A stretch of DNA of 64,000 nt from Corbicula japonica (taxonomy: Eukaryota; Mollusca; Bivalvia; Venerida; Cyrenidae), in contig JAZAYU010000009.1 of NCBI GenBank assembly GCA_038501625.1, positions 9,724,396 through 9,788,395 of the forward strand, written 5' to 3'. How positions within the stretch are numbered: the first letter of the stretch is position 1; each line of letters begins with the position of its first letter. Shown here one piece after another: positions 13,481 to 25,200 of this stretch. The position numbers and the translations under genes were made by a program. Under the pieces are notes generated by a model, which had not been told where the DNA came from, made no database searches, and saw only the letters and a list, made by a program, of their open reading frames with translations.

Positions 13481-14200
13481 TGAGGGCACCTAAATATACT
13501 GTCCCTCCTCAACACAGTAACCTCTGAACAATACTTCAGGTGGGTCCAATGTGGACAAAAGTCGCATTTCCCCCAAGTGACAAAGACAGTTGTGTCACAT
13601 CCCCTTATCTCTCCAGGTTGCCAACACAGCATAAGTCCTCAGTGTCCTGGTCAGAGATAATGCTGTCTTCCTCATCCTCTGACAGAATCAGTATGGGACC
13701 ACCAGACCTGATCAACCCTGATGTACCTGGCATTGGCTCTTTCTGCTTTTCTGGGGGCGTTTCAACTTTTAATTTCTTTGCAAATTTTTAAAGGATTTCA
13801 ATGTTCTTCTCTCCCAGCAAATTTCCTGTAATAAAGGGCGGAACAAACTTCTGTTTTGGTTTCTTCTCCAGGGCTTTTGTGACCGTTCTTTTGGCAAAGA
13901 ATGATGGAGATGTGTTTGGGTAGATTCTTTTGTTTGATTCTCATTGTCAGATGTTGTAGACTGTGTTGAAGTATCGATAGATTTTGTAGCTTCATAGATG
14001 ACTGCCAGCGGTTTTCCTAGCCTTTCTGAGGGTCCGGAAAACGGACCCTTTCCAAAAGCAAACGGACCTTTTCCCAATCGGAAATTTCTTCCATTTTTCC
14101 CAATTGAATCCACAGATAATTTTCAAAACATAAGAAACAGTTTTAACTTTCGCTTTACGTTGTAAACAACAACTGACAGCTTTATCTCGCACTATGCATG

Positions 14201-14208
14201 TGACGTCA
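14201..14208. promoter_or_regulatory. Full CRE/ATF palindrome TGACGTCA
   Basis: A perfect 8-bp cAMP-response element lies about 230 bp upstream of a candidate first exon (14432-14506) with a good Kozak context. It supports a promoter at 14.1-14.4 kb but could be chance. Confidence 0.3.
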
Positions 14209-14431
14209 CAACCATATGTAAAATTCGGTGCATACGATATAATTATGTGTCTGTATGGAGAACAGTTCATTGAGATACCGGTCCGTGTCGAGAAAATTGA
14301 CATTCTGTTCCGTTCAACCGAATAAAATTGATCGGAGTTAATAGGCCATTTGGAGTAAAACAAATTATTCGTTTTCGCGATATTAACACTAATACCTTAG
14401 GCTGTTCGTCAATTGTTGACATTTGCAAGAA

Positions 14432-14506
14432 ATGGCAACAAAAAATACTGAACAAGAAACGTCACAATGTCAACTGGGATTTGGACAATCAGAGCAACAT
14501 GAGGGT
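14432..14506 (+). CDS. ATAD5: Candidate alternative first coding exon of ATAD5
   Basis: An ATG in strong context (aagaaATGG) opens 25 codons (MATKNTEQETSQ...) ending at a consensus donor, GGT|GTAAGTG, in phase 0. It would splice in frame to ATAD5 exon 2 at 17136, which also starts in phase 0. If exon 16122-16257 is included instead, an in-frame TAG follows, and the ATG at 16225 must be used. Human ATAD5 has about 24 residues before the Lys/Arg patch, so this longer leader fits. It rests on splice logic alone. Confidence 0.35.
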
Positions 14507-15399
14507 GTAAGTGTTTGCTTGTCTGAAAGCAGTAGAAAACAAAGAAAAATTCTGTTATAGTCATTTGTTGACTTCAACAAAAAGCAAATTATTCCATACC
14601 TTGAGTTTTTTTTTCTAAAAAAAAAGCCTGTATGTAGGTTTTAAACACTAAACCACCTAGAGTGAATAAAAAGTAAACTGATCCTTCCTTGTAAAAGTTT
14701 AAAAAAGGGGAAATATGCATAAAACAAAGATTTCTATTTTTGTCCATAAAAATTCCCAAAATGAGACTCACAGGTATGGTCTCGCTGTTAGTGAGGCAAC
14801 GGTGTACTTTGAAATGGTGAGCCCAGGGTTGTGCTGCATGTAAGTATGGCAGGCCATACTGTACATCTTCTTGAAGAGCCCAAATACACCAACATCAAGG
14901 GGCTGGGTCAGATGACTCGTGTGAGGAGGCAAAACAAAAAGGATGACATTATTTCTCTCAGCCCACTGAGCAAGAGTGAGTGAAATCTGAGATTTATGTC
15001 CATCATAAAGTAGTAAGGTAGGTATATCAGGTGACAGTTTTGCATACTTCACAAAATTTTTTGTGACATAATTCTGGAATACCTGGGTGTTTGGCCAACC
15101 ATTCTTAGTCATCTCACTGGCTGATCCCATACAGGCATCTTGAAGGAGGTCAGGGTTCCAACGATTCCCAGCAAAGACATAATATGGGGGCAGTGAGTTT
15201 CCTATGGCATTTCCTCCTGCAATGATGGTAACTAGAGAAGACCTTGGGGATGTAATGGCTTGTGGATTTGTTTCTTTACTACATACAATTTTTGGTGGTT
15301 GGTGCTCTGTTGAAACTCCAGTGTCGTCGATATTAAAAATACGTTCTGGTTTGTCAAGTAACTGATGTTTATCCAAGAGAGATCCAAGTTCAGTGTAAT

Positions 15400-15805
15400 C
15401 AGGGTTTTTTTTTCCTTAACAAACTGACGCCGATAGTTGGCATCTTCCCTGGGAAAAAAACTTCCCCAACGAACATTTTTTCCCCAACGAAAATCATTTT
15501 CCCCCTAGTCAAGTGATAATTTTTTAGCAAAACGTAAACATAAGCTTAATTTATAGTTATGCTTAATCTATTTCATCTAAAGTCTGCACAATTTTCACGA
15601 ATATTTGTTAGAAATTAGGTATGTACGCAACCTAGTATTATTTTTCGAATGTTACTAAATTTAGATTCGCTACGTCACAAACTGTATCCTCGTTGTCAAC
15701 TTTAACATTACTGGTACTGGATTATCGTCCTGTTGGGAATAAAGGCATTCTACCTGCCAGTTTTAAGTGGATTTTACAACAGTTGATTACCGTTAGCGAG
15801 CCCTG
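15400..15805. mobile_element. Non-autonomous element related to 31140-33995, inserted into the DDE transposase
   Basis: It begins cagggtttttttttcctta and shares about 330 bp with 31140-31500, including gtgataattttttagcaaaa, and ends cgttagcgagccctg. Its left edge coincides with the point where the transposase frame is lost. A CAGTG word follows the right end and also lies 4 bp left of the start, a possible but imperfect target duplication. Confidence 0.6.
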
Positions 15806-16121
15806 CAGTGGTTACTTCCCCTTATAGTTTCAGAAGAAAAGGTTGCTTCCCTTAGATTTTAAGGTCTGGACACGACAGAAGGACTGACAACATGCAACAT
15901 TTTACCGGACAGAAGCAAAATCTATCGGTCATGTCTTTATGCCTTTTTGCCCATTTGTTTAAAGGCAGCGGAAAGGACTGTATGAACATTTTTAAGTATT
16001 ATGTATATAGTTCTTTAACTTGGTGAGAGCAATTTTAAATGTTTACTTGACAATTACACTATGTGTAATTGTTATTGTACAATACTTTCTTACAAAACTC
16101 TGGTATCTAACATATTTTCAG

Positions 16122-16224
16122 GAATAGGAATTTAATTAGCATCTGCACAAGTTGAGAAATCGGAATGTAGCATCTTAAAGAAAAACAGCTATCCAAGTGT
16201 GATTATCACCTTAGTAGCAAGAAT
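16122..16224 (+). other. ATAD5: ATAD5 5' untranslated part of exon 1
   Basis: A good acceptor (acatattttcag) precedes base 16122, suggesting that at least one non-coding exon lies upstream. The sequence up to the ATG contains in-frame stops, so translation should begin at 16225 in this isoform. Confidence 0.45.
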
Positions 16225-16257
16225 ATGGACCTGAAGGAAACAGACTCTGTTACAAAG
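16225..16257 (+). CDS. ATAD5: ATAD5 exon 1 (coding part), residues 1-11
   Basis: The ATG has A at -3 and G at +4. It encodes MDLKETDSVTK and ends AAAG|GTATTG in phase 0. See the alternative first exon at 14432-14506. Confidence 0.6.
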
Positions 16258-19200
16258 GTATTGATAATTAATTGTTGTAAATTCAAGCTTTATAAACAGT
16301 AACCTGACAAGACTAAAGGAATATAGCTATAGATTAAAGGTTTCTATTTTCTTTTAACAGTTGGTAAAACCTGGAATATTTTTTTGTTCTTTTGCAAAGT
16401 GCAAATGAAATTCTCATCTCTACTTTTGAGTAAGTATTTCATAGGTTTTTTATGCTTGAGGTTTTTTTTTTATTTAGCAGGAATTGTTTTTATTAAAATA
16501 GTATTGCAGTGATTGTTGCTAAATAGACCTGGTTGCCAATACCACCCTGAAAGACCTTTTTGGATTCAATGTCTGTATATTAATCAAGTTGGGAGTTGTG
16601 CCCTTCACCACAGAAGTAAATCTGACTAAGTGATTAAATGTTTTTAATATAAAAACCCCATATAAATTATTATTTATATACAATTGAACACGGTAAAATT
16701 ACTCGAAGATATTAAAATTGTACTGGAGAACCTTCTTTGATTTATGAACTTCCCTTTTCAATTACACATCCTATTGGGTACTGATGCACCATAAAATGCT
16801 TTCCATTAGAAATGTATTTAGTTACAATACAGATAAGCACAATGAACCACTTGGTTCTACTTAAAAATTTCTTAGGTTGTTGAGATTAGTTTGTTGTGTT
16901 TCACATCCTACTGGGAAAGATAATGAGCTTTTTCACTACACATAGTTCCTTAATGTTTGAGATAAGCCCCTTGATCTTAAGTTGATCATGAATCTTGTTG
17001 TTGGTTGCAATGTTTGTTGGCTCTGTAGCAGTTACGTTATTTCTATCCATACATATAGAATAAGGCTCCTTATCAAGGGGCATTTATATTTGATGTTGAC
17101 ATATCCTTGTTTTTGCATTTTGTTTGCATCTGTAGTCAGCCAAGAAGAAGAAAATCAGCGAAGACCAAGCTGTTAAAAACTCCAGAAAGATATCTGACTT
17201 CTTCAAAACTCCAGATAAAAACACAGAAAAACAAAAACAAAAAAGTTTGCTGCAGTTTTTCTCCAAATCTACAGAAGAGCAAGAAACCACTGCTGAAGAA
17301 GTTGTTGTTACCTCTGAAGAAACTTTAACACTTCAAAGTGAAATTGTCACAACACCCACTGGCAGTGATAAGGAAAATAACGAAATACTGGATGAAAATT
17401 TAGGTGTTAAACCGGACAATAGGGGAAGTAATGCTGTTGAAAAGATTATAGAAAAAATTGAAGTGAAAGATAATAAGGTCAAGGGTAAAAAAGAAAATAA
17501 AGCATTAAGGAAGCACAAGAAGCACAAAACGAAAAAACATTCATTAGACAGAGATGGTGAGTCATCCAACCAATCACATGTTTCTTTGTCAGATGCAAGT
17601 CTGAGTAACCAATCCAGCATTGAAGGTAGTAGACAAGCAACAAATTTTATGGAAAATGAAATGGAATTGAACAAAGATAAAGATTTGAAAGAAGATAAGG
17701 AGAGACAAAAACATACTGATGATGTAGGAACAAATCAAAGTAGAAAAGTAGAGGTTTTGGTTTTAGATGCTGGAAATGAGAATTCAAATATAAATACTGA
17801 GGTAGCCAACAAAGTAATAGACAATAAATTGAAGCATGAAAAACCGAAAAAGAAAAGAAATAAAAGCAAAGATGATAAAGAAATTTCTGAGGAAAATTCA
17901 TCTTGTTTGCTTGTTGAACCTCCAAAAAACAAGACTATAGATAGTGAAGATAATTTAAATGGAAAAAGTGCAGAGATAGTTGAAAATGAAAAAGGTAAAC
18001 AGAAGAAGAATACTTTAAAAGGAAAAGACATGCTTGACATATTGAAACAAATTCAGTCAGAAGATGCTGAAAACAAAAGAAAGAAGAAACATAAAAAGAA
18101 ACACAAGCATAAACTGAAAGAAAAGGAAGTGAAAGAAGTTCATGAATTGGCCAACTCCGAAGGAAATTCTGATGAGAAAGAAGAAGTTCAGGATTCCAGA
18201 ATTTCCGAAGATTGCAAGTTAGGTGGAAAAATTAAAGATGAGAGTAAGATTTCAGTAGGTAATGAAATTGCTATTAAAGAAAAGAGTATTAAATGTAATG
18301 GAAATTTAGATAATTTGAGGAATGGGGATGCTGATGCTGAAAAAAATGACAAACGAGAACAGGTTGATAAATCTAAAGCAAATAAACAGAAAAAGAAAAG
18401 TGATGGGAAAGAAAAACAGATTAAGGTAAAAGAAACTCATAAGCAGAATGTTCTTTCATATGAAAGGTTTAGTAAAAGTTTAGATAACAAAAAGGAAGGC
18501 AAAGATGATGATACAAATGGTGGAACTAATGAAACAAAATTACACATTACTAAAGAAATGTCATACACTGATTATTTAAAAATTATGGAAAAAGAAATTG
18601 ATAATGATAAAGTTCTAGATTTGGAAACAGATGAACCTGTAGTTGAAGTAGACATCACTGAACCTGAAGGCCAGTCTGAAATGGAAATTGATGTTTTAGA
18701 GAAAAATGTGGAACCAACTCTCTGTGATGCTGATGACACATTTACTAACGAAGATATGAAACCGACCTCAAAGAAAGAAATTACCAAGTTTTTCAAATGT
18801 ATGACTTCAACACCAGACAAAGAAAGAATAGCAGCAATAAAAGAGAACATTAAAGAAGGAAAGGTGAAGGGCAAGGAAAAGAAACATAAGAAAGATTCAA
18901 AGAAAAATACTGATGCACAGTTGGAATCAGTAGAGCAAAAAACTGATGTGGAGGTGATTGAGGTAGATAATATTTCCATTCGAGAAAATTGTTCTGATAT
19001 AAACTGTGACAAAATAAAAATGGAGATTCAAGAAGTTAAAGCTGATAAAGTCAAGACTGATGTTGCAGCTAAAAGTTTATTTTCTGGAAAGAAGACCCAA
19101 GCAACATTAAGTTTCGGGAAAACAGGACTTACAGTGGCAAAGCCTGTAACACAGACCTATGTTTCTAAACAATATACAGTTGTGTCTGGCCCTTTAAAAA

Positions 19201-22200
19201 TTAAAAATGACTCTGAAGTCTGTATGAATGATACACTTGAAGGAAATTGTTCAGAAAAGAGAAAGGTTGGAAGGCCTAAACTGAACAATAAAACAAATCA
19301 GTCCACAGACAAAAAGCTTGAGGAAAATAATATAGTTGAAAAAGGACTTGAAACAAAAGATAAAGATCGGGCATCTAGAAAGGACCAATTTAACTTAAAT
19401 TCTACAGACAGCTCTGTATTTATGACACCAGAAAGTAAAGAAAGGAAAAAGCCTGTTAAGAGAAAAATGGATGCCTCCTTTGATGGTGATTCAGAATCGA
19501 CTGATAGCGGTGAGAGGAGGAAATCATTGAGGAAACGATACAAAGTGGAAGCTTTCCAAATGGATGCCGATAAGAAAACACCAATCAAAATCAAACTGAA
19601 AAGGTAGGCAGCTTCATGGAACTTTAACCCTTTCCTCCATATACGAGGGTTGTTCGGAAAGTTTTGAGACAAAGCCAATATCTAAAGTTTGAGAAGATAA
19701 AATCAAACAAAAGTTTACTATGTATTACTTTAATACCTCATCTATTATGGTGTAAAATTTCACAACAATAGCTTCGTGTATACAAATGCTACAAAGAGTT
19801 AGGCACGGACACTACCAGTGACATGGCGCATGCAACGACATTGCCCGAAGTTGTCGTTATTTTCAGAGTGTAAAGTCACTGTAGAAAAGTCAACTTCTTC
19901 TCCTTTTCAAAGTATCTACCTTCGCAACGTACACATTTCTCAAGCCGAAACCCGTGACATTGAAAGTATATCCGTTAACATTTTGTGAGCAGTGGTCGTA
20001 CCTACATCGCAAACTTCTGCAACTTCTCTTACTGTTATGTGACGATCGCACTGAAGCGCGTTTTTGGCAATTGTCATTTTTTGTCTATGTCGGACGGGCG
20101 ACCGCTCCTTTCCTTGTCTTTTGTTGACTATCTGCCATCCCGATATGCCATCTAAACATCAATGGCCAACTAACAGTGTGTCCGTTGTTTGCCTGTTCTA
20201 GAAGTTGCTTGGTTTATGTTGGCGTTTTCCCAAGAATTACGCAAAACATAATAAAACACGCTGTTCTTCTTTTGACGGTGTTTCCATAGCAGGGCTTTTC
20301 ATCCTTATATAACAGAGGCCTATAAAAGGCCTCTTCCCAATCCAAAAATAAAGTATTTTTCCCAACTGCGGCAGAAATTTTTCCCAAAATGCTAGGTAAG
20401 ATGTACAAAAATGGCTAAAACTCCTCTGAGGGGTGTTTGAAAATTGAAGTATGAAAAATAATGTGCTTAAAAACTTAGATTTAAGTTAAAAATACTTATT
20501 ACTATTCAATTTTATGAACTACAACCCATCTTTCAATTAATTTTGTTTTCCCAAAATAAAAAATTATCGCGCATAAATTTCCCAATTGGAAAGGCCAGGG
20601 CCTCGTCCCAATTTACTGATGTAAAGCCCTGCATTGTCGCTGCCTTGTCGCGCATGTGTTGCTGTAACGATCTGAGATAACGGCTTAAACAACTTGCAGA
20701 AATGACGTACCGAAGTCAGAAATAACGGCATAAAAAATTTGCGACGGATGGCGCAATTTTAGGGGCTCATTTCATTCAGAAAGAAAAATTACAACAAGAA
20801 AATTTGCCGTCCGCCAGGATGTGTGGACAGTTGTTGCTATGGAAACGATTATATGCATAATAGTAACGTTACCATGTTTTAAAGTCATTACTCGGATAAA
20901 TTAAATATTAAACTATAATTTGTATTAAGTATTCTGCGCAGCAATAATTAGTTACAGAGAAAATCATACTGTCTCAAAACTTTCCGAACAACCCTCGTAT
21001 ACGCATTTTTACGCATAAGTGACCAGTGTATATCCAGATCAGCAGGCACATCCGTGCCGTCTGATCAGGATCTGCACTGGTCGCATTTTGGTCAGAAATA
21101 ACCTTATGAATCATAAAGCCAACAGTTTAGATCCTGATCAGATGGCACGGATGTGCCGGCTGATCTGGATCTAAACTGTTCGCCCATACAATAAAGGTAT
21201 ATCTATGGATGAAAGGGTTCAAGTCAGAGAAGTAAGGTATGTGCATACTTGCAGGGAATTTAGTTGAAGCAGATTTGGGGATTACGATAAAATTCAATTT
21301 GGAAAAAAACACATTTTTGACCTTACTTATTTTATTATTTTATACTTTCTTTCATTTAAGTCCATTTATAAGAAGGAAAAATTGTCCCAGTATACCAGAA
21401 ATCATATGAAATATATATTTCAATTGTAGCTTAAAAATAATAATCATGTTTGCCATTGAATATCTCTTTTTCCAGTATTTTTTACTTGTTGCGTAAGAGC
21501 ATTTAGGAAAACTTTAATCTTGTGTAAGATGAAATGGTTGTGAAATGTTTCAGGTGTCCCAAAAGCAGCAGCAGTGCTGATGATGGTGACCAAACAACTG
21601 TTCTTATCAAGAAAAAGAAGGTAAAAATTAAATCAGTTTGTTGCACAAGAACAAATTGCGTTTCCTTTAATCTAAAAGTCAATTATTCCCCCATAAATAG
21701 TCTACCCTGAATTGTGTTCAAAACATTTACTCTTGTTATGGTATTTTCTGTCCCTGATTGCCCTGTCCATCCATTTATCATTCAGTCACAACTCCAGAGC
21801 TATCCTAGCAACCCCCAAGGAAAGGGATTTCCACTTCACACAATCATTTTCCTTAATAAGGCAGAATTTTGAAACATAGACTTCCCTCAAAAGTGAGTCG
21901 TTCACTCTAGGGGTTTTAAAGCTTGAAATATGAAGAAAAAAAAACAACATTTTACAGATTCACTGCAACTGATGTAGGAATTTCATCCAAACTTTACTAT
22001 AGTGTTACTGGTAACCTATAAATAACAGTAGGATGTAAGAACCATGACTTGTAAACAAAGTTCAAGCTTACAGTTAGGGTTAAAAGGTCAAAATTTTGTA
22101 AACCCCCCCCCCATTCTCCATGCCATTTTTCCCTTAAATATTTATACATCACTATTTTATTGACTAATGTGAACAGACAACTGCTCAAGCACTGCTAGAA

Positions 22201-25200
22201 AAGGCAAAGAGAAGTAAACTCAAGAAAAACAAACAAAAGCAAGAAAGCCAAGAAAAGGACAAAGCAGAGTTCAGTGAACCCCAAGAAGTGAAGAAAAAAC
22301 ATAAGAAATCAAAAACAAGAAATGAATCTAACTCCTCTGAAGACTCGGTGACACGTAGGAGCTCACGCCTAGAGGGTCGAGCAATGCCTTCCATGGAAGA
22401 AGTTTCTCTGGAGAATATTGTGATTTCCTCGTCGGATGATGAAGGGTCAGAGGTAAAAAAGAAGAGAACAAAGAAAACGAAGAAGGTAAAGGAATTGAAA
22501 AGCTTAGAAAAAGGAGAGTTGAAGGAAGGAGGCAAGAAAGGTCTAGTCAAGACAACAGAAGGGAACGGGACTCCAAAGAAGGAAAGTGTGAAGAAAATAG
22601 GATCTCTTGCAAAAACTAGGACTCCAGTCAAAAAGTCAGGTAGATTCTTTATCCATAATATTTTTGTGTGAAAAGATTCTATGAAATAGCAAAATTTCTT
22701 TGATCATTGCCCATAGAGCTTGCCTGGATCTATTTAGTTGACATTAATTATGACTCCCCTAAGGCGAAGCCTAATTGTCCTATTCACTTCATACTTTGAA
22801 TATATCATCAGCATGAACAAAACGCCATCTGTGACAGCAAGAATGATAACTCCAGTTTCAATATTTTTAGCTCACCTGAGCTGGCTCAGGGTGAGCTATT
22901 AGGATCGATGAATGTCCGTCGGACGTCGTCCGTCCACACTTAGTTCGTTAACACTCTAGCGGTCACATTTTTGCTCCGATTGTCATGAAACTTGGTCCGG
23001 ATGTTTGTCCCAATGATTTCTCGGACGAGTTCGAATATGGGTCATCTGGGTCCAAAAACTAGGTCACTGTTACTAAAAATAGAATTATATTGTAAACACT
23101 AGCGGTCACATTTTTGCTCCGATTGTCATGAAACTTGGTCAGGATGTTTGTCCCAATGATTTCTCGGACGAGTTCGAATATGGGTCATCTGGGTCCAAAA
23201 ACTAGGTCACTGTTACTAAAAATAGAATTTTCTTGTTAACACTCTAGCGGTCACAATTTTGCTCTGATTGTCATGAAACTTGGTCAGGATGTTTGTCCTA
23301 ATGATTTCTCAGACGAGTTCGAATATGGGTCATCTGGGTCCAAAAACTAGGTCACTGTTACTAAAAATAGAATTTTCTTGTTAACACTCAAGCTGTCACA
23401 TTTTTGCTCCGATTGTCATGAAACTTGGTCAGGATGTTTGTCCCAATGATTTCTCGGACGAGTTCGAATATGGGTCATCTGGGTCCAAAAACTAGGTCAC
23501 TGTAACTAAAAATAGAATTTTCTTGTTAACACTCTAGCGGTCACAATTTTGCTCTGATTGTCATGAAACTTGGTCAGGATGTTTGTCCTAATGATTTCTC
23601 AGACGAGTTCGAATATGGGTAATCTGGAGCCAAAAACTAGGTCACTGTTACTAAAAATAGAATTTTCTTGTTAACACTCTAGCGGTCACATTTTTGCTCC
23701 GATTGTCATGAAACTTGGTCAGGATGTTTGTCCCAATGATTTCTCGGACGAGTTCGAATATGGGTCAACTGGGTCCAAAAACTAGGTCACTGTTACTAAA
23801 AATAGAATTTTCTTGTTAACACTCTAGCGGTCACATTTTTGCTCCGATCGTCATGAAACTTGGTCAGGATGTTTGTCCCAATGATTTCTCGGACGAGTTC
23901 GAATATGTGTCATCTGGGTCCAAAAACTAGGTCACTGTTACTAAAAATAGAATTTTCTTGTTAACACTCTAGCGGTCACATTTTTGCTCTGATTGTCATG
24001 AAACTTGGTCAGGATGTTTGTCCCAATGATTTCTCGGACGAGTTCGAATATGGGTCATCTGGGTCCAAAAACTAGGTCACAGTTACTAAAAATAGAATTT
24101 TCTTGTTAACACTCTAGCGGTCACATTTTTGCTCCGATTGTCATGAAACTTGGTCAGGATGTTTGTCTCAATGCTTTCTCGGACGAGTTCGAATATGGGT
24201 AATTTGGGTCCAAAAACTAGGTCACTGTTACTGAAAATAGAATTTTCTTGTTAACACTCTAGCAGTCACATTTTTGCTCTGATTGTCATGAAACTTGGTC
24301 AGGATGTTTGTCCCAATGATATCTCGGACGAGTTCGAATATGGGTCATCTGGGTCCAAAAACTAGGTCACTGTTACTAAAAATAGAATTTTCTTGTTAAC
24401 ACTCTAGCGATCACATTTTTGCTCCGATTGTCATGAAACTTGGTCAGGATGTTTGTCCCAATGATTTCTTGGACGAGTTCAAATATGGGTCCAAAAACTA
24501 GGTCACTGTTACTAAAAATAGAATTTTCTTGTTAATACTCTAGCGGTCACATTTTTGCCTTGATTGTCATGAAACATGGTCAGGGTGTTTGTCCCAATGA
24601 TTTCTTGGAAGAGTTCGAATATGGGTCATCTGGGTCCAAAAACTAGGTCACTGTTACTAAAAATAGAATTTTCTTGTTAACACTCTAGCAGTCACATTTT
24701 TGCTCTTGGAACTTGGTCAGGATGTTTGTCCCAATGATTTCTCGGATGAGTTCGAATATGGGTCATCTCAGGGTCTTGGTCACTGTTACTAAAAAGAACT
24801 TTGTTGTACTCAGGTGAGCGATAAAGGGCCATCATGGCCCTCTTGTTTGAGTTGTGCCCCTTTCAAATAAAACTTTTAACATGAAATTTTATGTTGCTCA
24901 TAACTTTGAAAGTACTTGTCCTATATAATTAAACATAGGCCCACATTTCAACTTTTTGCCAGCAGGCGACACATGTGTTCTGCGGAACACAACATTCTAG
25001 TTTATTTTTCATGCAGGAGCAAAACTTGCGCCAATGTTCCTGATGGGTAAGAACAAGCCAGCAGAACCGTCCCCCAAGAAGCCGCCTCTGGAAACTGAGC
25101 AAGCCAAACAGCGACAGCAGTTTCTGATGAGTGGTGTCCCTGATGAACTTCGTAAGCAGACGGCAATCAGGATAGCGGCCCAGGCTGATGCTGGTTATCC

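Larger units (their letters stand above)
13490..15395 (-). pseudogene. Decayed DDE_1 transposase (pogo/Tigger/jerky-like)
   Basis: On the minus strand, 15395-14776 encodes a DDE_1 core: IFNIDDTGVS with the first catalytic Asp, LLLYDGHKSQIS with the second, and PPHTSHLTQPLDVGVF, the invariant block of the superfamily. It ends at a plausible donor (ACCT|GTGAGT). Further along the same strand come a Lys-rich segment (KFVPPFITGNLLGEKN, about 13870-13800), an acidic SEDEEDSIISDQD stretch, and a Cys/His tail (WGKCDFCPHWTHLKYC and RCPHC, about 13590-13490) typical of the zinc-binding end of these proteins. These pieces lie in different frames with stops between them. The N-terminal DNA-binding part is missing: the frame is cut near 15395 where another repeat begins. 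It is read as a dead copy, not a host gene. Confidence 0.8.
19624..21222. repeat. GTGTAGATCC palindromic repeat split by a mariner insertion
   Basis: The 5' piece aaccctttcctccata (19626-19641) resumes after the mariner at 20998 with gcatttttacgcataagtgaccagtg, the two inverted gatcag/ctgatc pairs and the closing ggatgaaagggtt. This gives one copy of the 5702-5953 family interrupted at a TA dinucleotide. It lies in ATAD5 intron 2. Confidence 0.75.

Noticed and set aside
17333..19678. Several long minus-strand frames opposite ATAD5 exon 2 (up to 146 codons)
   Set aside because: Shadows of a Lys/Glu-rich coding exon: the antisense of AAA/GAA codons gives Phe/Ser/Leu-rich frames.
22185..22631. 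148-codon minus-strand frame
   Set aside because: Antisense shadow of ATAD5 exon 4.
22868..24847. CRISPR-like array, because of regular 145-bp units
   Set aside because: Units are contiguous with no unique spacers, and the host is a eukaryote; it is a tandem core of a mobile element.
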